Source of the DNA: Sipunculus nudus
Taxonomy: Eukaryota; Annelida; Sipuncula; Golfingiida; Sipunculidae
Reading direction: 5' to 3'
Assembly: GCA_026874595.1 (NCBI GenBank)
Contig: CM049306.1
Coordinates: 58,100,019-58,164,018, forward strand
DNA length: 64,000 nt
Positions 1 through 12,500 of the stretch are shown one piece after another (within the stretch, counting starts at the first letter, position 1; the number at the start of each line of letters is the position of its first letter). The translations under genes and the position numbers were made by a program. The notes under the pieces are model-generated. The model was not told where the DNA came from. It worked only from the letters and a program-made list of their open reading frames with translations, and made no database searches.

Positions 1-31
1 ACCAACCTGGCAGTGGAATATTGCAGGGTAC
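1..31 (-). CDS. NICN1: NICN1 coding exon 5 (partial, cut by window edge)
   Basis: An acceptor with a pyrimidine tract (ttttttcag) at 32-33 is followed in phase 0 by ten open codons reading VPCNIPLPGW, then the window ends. The P-G-W end fits the FPKW-L region of vertebrate nicolin-1, but the match is short, so this exon is less certain than exons 1-4. Confidence 0.65.
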
Positions 32-3000
32 CTGAAAAAATAATAATAACAGGATTATGTATGTACATGTATTCCCTTATTTCACCAGATAAATGAACCA
101 AAAGTCAACAGACTGGTACGACTCTTCAAGACAAAAGGAATATCTACACAGTTACTCTGATTAATGCACAAGTTAATTTACAAATATCAATACATAGGTC
201 AGAGTTTTTCTCAATAATTGCCCCATACCTTCAACTGCTCAATGGTTTTCCCTGGCTTTCTAATCTAGTAAAGCTGAATAGTAAAAATATTTATGTTTGT
301 ATATTGAAAATTTGATTTTCAAATATTTTTTAAACTTAGTTTCCTTTTCTTTATTCAAAATGCTTGCTATGCCAGTGTTTCAGTACTGTTAATCTAATCC
401 ACTTGACATACACAAGCATTTAGTCCCCTAATACACTTTTATTTAGAGTAAAACTGATGAGTTGATCCTGAAACCACTACATCAAAATTAAGACAGAATG
501 GAGTATATTAAGGGCTGACTCATCAAGAATAAGAACCATTTTTTTTACTCAAAGCCTAAATCTAAATATTAATCTGACACTAAAACAAAACATTATTACA
601 GTGGAAGAAAACAGTGTCAGTTTGTTCTTTTAGTAGGATGTTCTCATTCAAAATCATTACTGTATCCAAAGTAATAATTACTGTGATGAAAACTCTCTGT
701 CAACAATGATGATCCACTGACCATCGGTTTAGGCGGCACAGAAATGGACTGATAATATTTTCATCATTATAATTTCTTGTTTTGATAGTTTATTAAGGAA
801 TTTATTTGAAACCTTACAGATTAAAGAGTTCATTAATGAAAACTGGTCTTGGGACATCACTTTATCAAGTGCAAGCTACTGGGTGTTAATTTTGTACAGA
901 ACTGTTTCAATTTGCTCTCTGCTGGAAAAGTTCCAATTTGATCTATACTTTTCCTATTGGAACAATAAAAATCACTAAAAAATTACATATATATATATAT
1001 ATACATTAGATAAATACCCACCTCTACAGAATGTTTGTAAAGCCTGATGTCCTCAATCTTAAACTCTTTCCATACAGGGGACGGCTGTCTAAGAATAAAC
1101 CTCATACCCACTATATTTGTCAGCTCAAATCTCAGCTGCAAAGAACAAAGAACATGTTAAATAATTAACACAAACTGGGGATGGTTGCCTTAGAATAAAC
1201 CTCAGACCCACCATATTGGTCAGCTCAAGCCTCAGCTGTAGAGAAAACATAAAATGTTCAATTCCATGCATACACAAACTGGGGATGGTTGCCTTAGACT
1301 AAGCTTCCACTCAAAGCTCAGCTGAAGTGAAAACAAATGTTAAATACCATACACAAACTTGGGATAGTTGCCGCAGAATAGACCTCAGATTCACTAAAAA
1401 GGGCAGCTCAAACCTCAGCTATAGAGAACAAACAAGGGGGCCATGGGTCACTGTGCTCAGCTGAAGTTGACCTTGAAGGTAAAAAAATTAAAATAATATC
1501 AAATGGAGAAAAAGTCTGAGAGGAAAAGGTAATATAGGCCATGGCTGGTTGACATGATTGGTTTGTATTGATGTGTAAGAAATTGTTGCAAATAATATTT
1601 TTTTACCAAAGCATGCATCTCCTAATGTTAAAATTAAAGCAGGTGACCAGTTTGTGAACATAAGATGTATATTATAACCATGATCATTGGTTGACTTTTT
1701 GATAAATTGTTGACAGTCCGATAGTTTACACATTTGTTAAATTGGATCTTTTTTTAATAATATATATTATTTGATATATGTTTTTTTTTATTTGATAAAA
1801 TCTATACATTTGAAATACAACTCATGTCCCCAGTCCACAGGTGCAAGGACTTGGGGGGGGGGGGGGGGGGTAGGAATGGAATGATGGGTGGTAACAATAG
1901 GATTTTCACTTAATTCAACCATGCTTACAGGATAAAGAAGTTCATTCACAATTACTTTATATTTAAACAAGTGACCCATGGGTCATGAAGCTCAGCTGAC
2001 TGGGAAGAGATTCGCAAAAGGAAATTTTATCATCTGAAAGGTAGTATATTCCCATTCAACTGAAGCATCAAACAGATTAACCAACAGGCCAAAATTGTGT
2101 CTGTATTTATATATCTCAAAAATAGAGAAAAAATGTGTAAACTTTAAAAAAATACAGGTGGCTCCACCAGTGTGCAGAAACTAATAAAAACACTTAATGG
2201 TCAATATCCATGCAAATAATCATAGTGATCTCTGCATTAGTTGTTCAGATACTCCAGCTTTTGTATCAAATTTTTTATTATTCTGAGGGATACTTTGGAG
2301 TCCTATAGCTTGAAGGATATGGGCAACAGAGACCTAATTTCAGGTTTCCACAGACACTTTTCATGGGCCTCCTTGCAACACAAGAATGAAGATTTTAGGT
2401 CCAGTTGTCACAATTTGTGCCACGTTAACAGATGACAGCATTGTTAAAGGTCTCAAAAATAGAGAAAAAAATTCGTAAAAAATCGAAAAATACAGGTGGC
2501 GCCAAAAATCATAACCATCAGTGATGTAGTTAATGAGATATTGAAGTTTTTGTATGAAATTTTTTACTATTCTTGGGGGTACTTTGGGGCCAAATAGCTC
2601 AAAGGATATGAGTAACAAAGACCTTATTTCTGGTTTCCATGGAGACTTTTCATAGGTATCTCACTTTGTCAAGAATGAAGATTCTAGGTCCAGTCTATAC
2701 GATTTGTGCCCTGTTAACAGATGTTCACATTTTTAAAGGTCTCAAAAATAGAGAAAACAATTTGAAAAGAATCGAAAATTACAGGTGGCGCCACCAGTCT
2801 GTAGAAACTGATGAAACATCTCATGATCAATATGTATGCCAAAAATCATGACCATCAGTGATGTAGTTAATGAAATATTGAAGTTTTTGTATGAAATTTT
2901 TTACTATTCTGGGGGGTACTTTGGGGCCCAATAGCTCAAAGGATTTGGGTAACAGAGACCTAATCTCTGGTTTCCAAGGAGATTTTTTATCGACCTCTCA

Positions 3001-3516
3001 GAATGTCAAGTTACAAGATTGTAAGTCCGGTGGTTATGATTTGTGCCAGGTTAACGGACAGACGGATAGACAGACAGACGGACGATCGCTATAGCTCAGC
3101 ATGACTGAAAGTCAGCTGAGCTAAAAAGGACAAACAGACTGGTAGACAAACAAAGCTGATAAAATATGAAGTTTCAATAATATCTTATTTATTTTATTAT
3201 ATCAAATCACATCTGCAATATTACACAACTGAATATATAAGTTGCTTTCAAGTTTCAGACCTGAATAGCTTTAATCAATCCACATACAGCATTCAACAGT
3301 GTTTATAGAAATAATTTCATAATTAATATATATTTAATGATAATGGAGAGATGATGGACAGACAGCTGATCACTTTATGTTCCATTTTCCTGAGGCAAGA
3401 ATATGTTTTAATTAAATTTTAATTTTTTCTTATCAAATTATTAAGTTAAATATATTTTACACATTTGCAATAAAAACTAATGTCCCAGTTCACAGGTGCA
3501 AAGGAATCAATGGCAG

Positions 3517-3547
<31 letters not shown>

Positions 3548-6500
3548 TGCGGGGTGACAGCATTTACAACACTTCTGCATATACATACACGGCAAACAAA
3601 GTATGATCTCCTATTCTGCTGAGGTAGGAAAATAATGAACAAATGTTTGTATTAGATCCTCATTCTTTTATCACATCAATTTTTTTTATGTTTAGTTAAT
3701 ATTTCTATACATTTCCAATATAACATATATATCTGAATCTAAAAGTTGATTTATAATTCTAAATTGCATCATCATTAATCTCTATCTTGTCACAGCATGC
3801 ATACAAATATATATGTTTATTTTTTACCAAATTAATATATCCTTTAAATTTGCAAACTAATAAATATCTGAAAATAATACTTGATTCAGATTTCACAATT
3901 TTTAATTGTGCCTTTATGTATCCATAATTTCCTTTATATTTTATAAATAGAGGCATACTTACGGGTCTTATTTTATTTTAATTGGTCAAAATAATTTAAA
4001 AGAAAATTTATTTCTTTAAAAATGCTACATTAACCCAACATGGCATCTTCCAGATTACTCCTTGAATTACTTTTTCAAGGAAAGTTTTAGTATATTGGAG
4101 TGGAAACAGCATTACAAGTAACTAATTCAGTGAACTTAATAAGAATTACTGCATAACAATCACTGGTGTGTAGGGTTGGCGTGGGGGGGGGGGGGGGGGG
4201 GGAGGGGGGGGGACCGAGGGGATGCTATGAGAATTACTGTACACCTGTCACAGCAGGGGATCTCCCCCAGTGACTGTAACAAATCAGGGACCCTGGCATA
4301 GCTGACTTCCAGTGACCAGCAGTGGGCGGCCTGCATCTGGATAAACAAAGTAACTACAATAGAGCCTAAATAAAAAAATTCAATAACTAGCCTAATTTTC
4401 AAGCTTTTATTTTCAAATTTCAGATTTAAAAAAATTAAATACTTATGTTTACATGCTGTGAAAATTAATTCAACAGTGCTCACATGAAAAAAACGTGCCA
4501 TGGTCAAAGACGGGCAAAATTTAAGGTACTGATTTTATTTTTATGCTAATAACTTAAAAAATTTACAAAATTTAGAAATAATTTTGGGTATACAATTGAA
4601 TCTTAATTAAACAAAGTCATATACATGGAAAAAAAATCTCTAGCTTCAAAAATTTTCATGTTTAGTGAGTAAATATTTTTCCTGATTTTTAACACAGTGC
4701 ATTATGTCCAGGCTCATAACTTCAAGAAATTACACTCAACGAACCTAATTTCTGGCATGTATATAGGAAATATATCAGAGAATAATTATGGTAAATATTA
4801 AGGAAAACAGATCAGTGGTTTTGATATAAGGCAGTCCTGAAGTGTGATAATAGGACTTTTATTGAAATTTGAGGTTTTTCCTTAATATCTCGAAGGAAGG
4901 AAGTCGCAGTGACCCAATTTTTGGTTTGGTTGGAGATCTTGGGGACATCTAACAGTATGCCAAATTTTGGATTCGTAGGTCTAACGGTTTCAAAACATGC
5001 CAGTTTAACGGACGGACGGACAGACAGACAGCATACGGACAAAGGACCACGACTATAGCTCAGATGACTTATAGTCAGCTGAGCTAAAAACCAGTTAAAA
5101 CCAGCTATTCACCTGCTTTATTGGTAGAAGGTGTTTCTGGCTAAGTACTCGGCATTAGGGCTGGAAGTCAGAGTAATACTTATCCAGTATTACAGTCCAA
5201 AATTTGGACAAAAGAATGTTTATGTATTCATGCATAATATCTGATTATCACTGTTAACTAATGGGCAGTTTTTTAATAATATTTTTGTTAGAGGTAACGG
5301 CCTCCATTTTTTTGGAATAATATTTTTTTTGAAATTAACAATAATAACTTAACTATGTATATGTTCATCTGCAGAATTCCATTCCAGACAGAGACATTGA
5401 CAGAGCAGTATTATATGCTTCTTCTCATTTTACATCCTGGTGTTACCCTGGCTACTGCCTCTTTGGGCCCTGGGTGCTTAATTGTCCACATTACTCAGTC
5501 ATATCACTGAAGAACCCCCAAAAGGCACACTCATGTGTGAGTGATACAAGGCTGTGGGGCAAAGTCTTCCCATTAAACATGCTGAGCGCTTACCCTGGGT
5601 GGGGGCCGACCTTGAAAAATCTCATCACCTCAGCTGAGATTCAAACTCATCATCTCCCAGCTTTGAGTCCTGTGCTCTACCCCTGAGCTACAGAAGCCTG
5701 TTCTAATGGGCAGTTTATATTTATTGATGACCATAGAGCTTTTGACTTTTGCAAGACATTATAAACATAATATATACATAATATATAGCTTATTTGGAAG
5801 TGACTTATTGGTTTATGAGTTTCATGCTTAGGAGTGGATTTCCACTCTATTCACCTGTGTTCCTTCATTGGAAGAAAGTAATGCTGTCACTAAGTGAAAT
5901 TTATACATTTTTAAAGCTGTTACTATGTAAAATTTATACATAAAACTGAAATTTAAGTTGTTATAGAATGTTGCCATGGCAACAATTACCTGAGTTGGTA
6001 ATGCCTTTTGAGTACTCATATCCAAAATTTTGTACCCTTTTCAGTTCTACTCTGCCCATATATTGATAAACTGTTGGTAATTCCTGCTGAAAAGGTTCTT
6101 ACAACTCCCCTGTGATGGAGAAACGACCATGTTTATATACAAGCAGTCACTGAACATGGTACAGCACTACATGTGCCACAGAAAAGGCATGTAACCAGAG
6201 GTGGTTGACTTCACATATGTGGAAGCTGTAAGGTCCCTAGTTGTTGGTGTTAAGAATAATTGAAGAAATGCAAGCTTTTGACATTTGTAAAAATCTGCAG
6301 CCAGTTGTTCGTGCTGGACCTTGAAAAGTATACCAAGGTCATCTATATTTGACCTTGATTTAGCCTTTCATATGGTGCAGCAATTGTGTGAATATGGTGA
6401 CTATGTTATTTTTTTTTCAAGTTACAGCATCAACACCATTTTGAACTGACAAACAGATGGCAAACAGACATTTCTTTATCCCTAGCTGTTTATTAGTAGC

Positions 6501-9500
6501 CCAAAGTAATCTTGGACAGAGAAGTATTGCAAAGATTGCAAAAAAAAAAAAAAACTCACTGAATATACTTCATCCAACATTTTAACTCAAAGACAATAGA
6601 TCTTTTAATCTTAATGTTAAGAACTTTTGAATATATTTTGATAACTTCATCTTGAAAGAGTGAGTAAATCTGACCTGTTTCTTTGTGATGGTGAAGTAAT
6701 CCTCACTCCCAGTCTCACAGTGGGCATCTGGCATCAGCTGCTTCCTCTTCAGGCATGTCTGCCATTTTGGATCAACTGCAAGATGAATGGTTTTTATTTA
6801 CAGTGACACATATAACCAGACTATTAAAACTATGTCATCTTGTTGAGTAGGTAGGTAAAAATGCACAACTGAAATGGTTCAAGAACCGCAAGAATCTGCT
6901 GATAAAAAATAAGTTGTCTCAGGAGCCTAAACTAAGTCTGACACAAGTGATTTAATTGTGCGAATCATTTGTTATATATCAAATATGTTGAAAAATATGT
7001 AAAAAAAAACAAAGAAGGGATGTGATTTAATGGTAAATCATATTCTTTTAAATTAATTTTTTTCTGGTGCAAATTTTCTATCTATGTAAGTATAATAATA
7101 GAGATGACAATTATAAACATGTTAATTAACCTGAGTGATATCATAATCACAAGCTTATGATTGGACATGATAGAAACACAAACTACAAATCCCAATAAAC
7201 CTAATTACTAAGTTCTATATACTGCATGACTGGCTAGTCCAGTAAGCTGCAGTTGGTATCCTCTTAAGTCTTGTCATAGACAGGGATTTGTATCAGAAAT
7301 ATTTTCTCTGAATTCTTTGGGGACAGTCATGGAGAAGGACTTGCATGTGGGATGTTTTCTCTGAATAAGGATTTGTATGCGAGACACTTTCTCTGAACTC
7401 TTCTTGGGGGACATTAATGGACAAGGATTTACATGTGGGATACTTTCTCTGAACTCCTCTTGGAGGATAGCCATGTCCAGGGAGTTGTGTGGGGGGATGC
7501 CTGATTATCCCACATGAGTTAGAGGTGTTTTGCAACATGTGTCTGAGATTTTAAAGGTGTTTATTTCCTTCCTGACATTGGTATGTGGTAAACAAATATT
7601 TAAGAGATTAAAATAACATACTTATAGATCCCAAAATCAGTGTCCAGTCCTTGAATCAAATCATTACAGATATCTAAAAGAGGGCTAATTTACAATGGGA
7701 AGCACAAATTATAGAATTTTCCAAAATGTCAGAAGGAGCTAGGCTGCACCCTCATTTATGCATCCTTGGAAAACCTATGTATTCAGGATGGATGTAAGAA
7801 ATTTGAAAATGTCTAATTCTTCAAACCTCTGTCCAGTTATTATGAAACTAGTATTTTCTTTGTTTATTTACTCATTAAAGTATCCCATTAGTTTTTGAGA
7901 TGAACAAACCAATTTATTCACTCTACACTTAGCATTATCATTCTTATATTTTCACTTCTTACTTCTTTCAGGCAGTGAAAAAATAAAAGAATAGAAGTTT
8001 TCATGCCAAGAAATTGTGAAGTGCAAGTTTTTTTCAAAAGAAAAAGGCATTTGATTCTAGCAGTGATTTGTTCTAAAACTTGAATTTCTGAAGAAAACTA
8101 TAGAATTAGTATGTTAGATAATACTGTAAAAGTAATAATTAAATTTATAATACAGCAGAAAAAGTCTCTCATCATAATTTCAGGATGAAATATGAAAAAT
8201 GGACATGGAACAATATTGAGACAAAATGTCAACAAGATAAAATAGGGGCAGATGCAAATGATGAAATTATTTGTTTCATGCAAACCTGCCTGAAGTATAG
8301 TTTGGTAACATTATAAAGTGTGCATGACACACATAGGTCAAGCTTTATTCAGTGAGTGGCTCTATTGAAAGTTACATAAAGATACCTACAATTCCAATTA
8401 AAAAGCTAGCCAATTTAAAAGCAGCTTGAACAATCCTTGATATATCAGCTGTCTGCATATGATAATGGCAAGTGATCTGAAGGCTGTGAAAGCAGCATCC
8501 AAGAGCACATGTGATGATATTTTTATTGATAATATCAGGGATGTCGGCTCCACTGATGAAATATTATCCAGGTTCTTTTTAATTTTTTTCTCATGATGAG
8601 AGGAACAGGTTTTATAGGAACTTCATTCTGAGAAGGCAAAAAGCATTTATAAACATTTTCTTTCTGCCTGAAATTTGACCGCTTTGTTTAAGCAATATTT
8701 ACATACACAAACCTGTCAGGTAAAAATAATGATCAGTATGATAAGTATGTCTTATGTTATTTCATTATTACCGATATTACAATATTATCTCACAGGTGTC
8801 ATATGGGTCATGATGCTCAGCTGAATGATATATCATAGTATACTGATTATACAGGCTTAACAGGCCTTCCTTCATGTTGCCTTCATTTAGGTGTGTAATT
8901 TATTCTATAAAGGCCATATAGGAAATAACTTGACATAATTTAAATAAATCATTTGTATACTAGGCAAAATATAAAGAAAATGGAAAAAATATAAGCTTAA
9001 TAAAAAAAATATAAGCTTTTATCTTTTATCTAAAAATTCATATACTGTTCAGATTTTCAGCTGATCAATGTTTCTTTAGCTTAAAAGCCACCAATGTTTG
9101 GAACTTAGAAAATATCTAACCCTTGCATCACTTAAAACGAATTAAAAACATTTTTGGCAGGCTTTTTGTCATTAAAATGTATTTGCTTTATCGCAAGTGA
9201 ATTAGCATCTCAATAAATACATGTGTGAAAGAGAAATGAAGGGGGCACAGGGAGAGGTATAGGGGTTAGGTTTTCCTTCAAGAAATTGTCCTCTGTAAGT
9301 GGGTATGATCACGTTCCTGTCTTAGTGCTGTAAGTCTGACTATCAGAGATAATGGTGCTATATAAAAACTACATATTATTATTATTATTATTATTATAAT
9401 TACTAATATTATTATTATTATCAACTGTATAGTTGCTTAAAATGTTCTAATGCACAAGGCTCTTTAAAAATAAATTGAAAATAACTTGAAAAAATGAGGT

Positions 9501-12500
9501 CAATGACCAGGTTTGAAAAAAAAGTTAAACATGAACTTGCCCCATCATACACAGGCTCATAACAATAACAATATTTACTAAACATGGTCTGGTCAGTCAA
9601 CCTATTGATGTGATCACAGCTGTTAAGTTATAGTAAAAAAAAATATTAAAATGCAAATTAATTCCTTTCAATATAGAAATTATCCATATAGTTTCCCTAA
9701 AAGAAAGACCTTAATAAAGCAATAATCCTTTTAAACACATATGATGCAGTTATATTCACACATAAAAAATATCATAATACAAACATGGTTAATCAAAAGA
9801 TTTAGTCAAAATAATGAAATAATTAGTACAGCTGTGGAGTCCTAAGATGTGCTTTGATGTTAAATTTATAAAAACCAGGAGCCACCACCAGTAAAGATAT
9901 CTTATTCAAATATCTTTTTTAGATCAAGTCTGGAATCTGCAAAAACAACACAATTACGATTATTAAAAAATCTCTGTATTATTAAGGGAAGATAGGAATC
10001 ATAGGAATCATGCAGTTCTGATGAAAAACTAAGCATGCTAAGAAGAGCAAATTCAGTCCTTATTAACAAGAAAATCAGACTGAGGTGATCGTTTTCCTCC
10101 ACCTGGGAAGCACTCACCTTTCCCTTTTCTTATCCCTATGAAGATGCAATGTGAATAAAAAAACAAGTCAACATCTCATATAGAATAACTCTGCTCAAGG
10201 CCATAGAAATCTCTTTCTCCTTTTAGAAAAATATGTTAAAACTTTTGTGAAACAAAAAAATGTTATAATATAAAAAATTCTTGATACATTATGTATTCCA
10301 TTTTATATACAAGTGTAAAAAAATATGAAAACCTGGGAAGGAATACTCTCACCATGTGATAACCTGAAAACAATTTTTTAAAACTGATATACAAGCAGTA
10401 AATGATTCATATGATAAAATTATTATCATTTTTAGATGTACAAAACTCCAAAATATTTCTACTCTAGAAATTTTTATAACAAAAAAGAAGCAATGATGTT
10501 CACTTTATCAGTGGAATAAATCATGAACTCTTGCAGTGAAACTGTCAACCACTGCCACCAAAAATTTGTTATATACTGAGAGTGCAGATTCAAGTCCAAC
10601 CTTAGGAATTACTATTGGTTTTCAAACATGGCACCAAAGTTAAGATTCCAAAGCCATGCTGACAGCATTTTTCAAACACCATTCAAACTCTCTGATCTTT
10701 TAAATTGTATCTGCATGCTCATTAAAACTTTTAGTTAGTTACAAATTTGTTTTGGGGCAATGGCAGGGGGTTTACGGGAGTAGAGGTTGTCATAGCAATA
10801 CCTAGCAATCATGATTGACTGCCCCATAGTCATACTATCAAGCCTCTGGCAGCTATGCCTTAAGAGACCTTGACTCATCAAGCTGTTCAAGTGTCTAGTT
10901 CATGAATAATGAACAAGGCAACTGAACCGATCAAATGACTCACATTTATTTTACGTGCTTATCAGAGCATGTCTGGTGGGATTTTAAAGGTTCAGCATTG
11001 CTGGGAAGGGCATCTAGAATCTGATCAATCAAATAAAGCCATATAAACCTGTTCCATTCCTGTTGCATGTGCTCTTGTCCAGATGGCATGTGATCAGTGA
11101 ATTGTTTAAAATTTTTTAATTGGATTTGATTGGTAGTTGTGAAATTTGCTCAAAAATTTGTAGGCTTGATAATTATTTATTAAATAGTTGCATGAGGAGC
11201 AAGGTCTCTGAATAAATAGGTGCCAGAGGCTTGATAATATGAAAATAGTCAGCTATAAAATATCATCATAGAATGTAATAAACCAGTTTCTAAGGGTGTG
11301 ACATCCTCTGTGCACAGGCCTACATGTCTATAAGTATGCCAACATGTTGGTACTTTGTTGACAATGTTTCATGAAATATTCACCTGGCAAGATAAGTAAG
11401 ATGAATAATGGGGTCATTATATAACTGACTGCTCAGCATGTCTTATTTACAAAGCTTTGTTTTAGTATTTAAGACTTTCATTTAAGATCTTCTTGCACAC
11501 ATCACAAGCCTGACCAAAAAAGAGGACTGTTTAGTGTCTGCTAAGAAAGTAATTAGGTAGTTACTTATAAGTAAGTAGTTGTATGAATGTGCCTGCACAA
11601 CCTTTGACTAGATCACAAGGATGTAACAGCAAAGAACATAAAGTTACTTCTGTCTCTGTAAATATGAGCTTAAGTTAACATTGATCACCAAGATCTACAC
11701 TGGAACATTAGTGAGGGATTAATATTAGATTATCAGGTATTCAACTTTACACAGTCAAATTTTCCAGATACAATATTTTTTTTTTAAACCACAAGAACTT
11801 TGATACAAAAATTCAATTCAATTATGATAAGAAAAAAATTGACAGCAGGATGGTCAGAGAAATCTCCAGAAGCAAACATTCATATGTCTTTCTGTTTGAT
11901 CTTGGAAAATAAAAGCCAAGAACATGTTCTAATTTGCACTATATCTAAAATAATATTAAACAAGCTTAAGGTAGAAAATAGATTTTGAATTTAATACACT
12001 TAAATGACCATATGGTATCTTTGTCAATTAACTTTCAAAAACTTATAACCAATAGTGCCTAAATGAATGAGCTCAATTCACCAGTCAGACATTTAAACAC
12101 AAGCTTTACAGATGCTTGCACTCACTAAGTGTGCAAGAAATACATATCATACCTTAAGTTCTGACAGGGGTTGATTGGTTCAAGCATTATTCTGCACAGA
12201 GTACTCACCATCTGGGCGTGATTCTTTAAACTGCACTCTGACAGACAACCAGGCAGTGTAGAAGTTCTTGAAGTGAATCTCACCAACCTTCAAAGACAAT
12301 TCTGATTGAAATGAGCAGCCAGCTCTTATTATGGCACATATGCTACATTCATCAAGTATATAATATAGAGTACATGAAGAAATCCTTCTCTAATTTGTTG
12401 ATGAGGATGCCGTCATCCCAAGAGCATTCCTATGGGTTTTACTTGGAGAATATGGGTTTATTGATCACTGTCACATGGTCTTTGTGTGTGTCTGTCAGGA

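Larger units (their letters stand above)
1441..5088. repeat. Long interspersed repeat, copy 1 (interrupted)
   Basis: The right part, about 3470-5088, is clearly homologous to 27800-29398. Both show the same order: a G-run, a 'gaaaataatgaacaaat' stretch, AT-rich sequence, a second G-run, a 'ggcagtcctgaagtgtga' block, a GACGGACAGACAGAC-type tail, and a terminal AGTCAGCTGAGCT. The left end at 1441 carries the same CATGGGTCA..GCTCAGCTGA motif as the left end of the second copy at 27633. The stretch 1976-3123 appears to be a separate insertion. No coding capacity was found. Joining the left part to the right part is inference. Confidence 0.6.

Noticed and set aside
5634-5700. Functional tRNA gene on the minus strand
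   Set aside because: Same reason; the head is shared with two other SINE copies.
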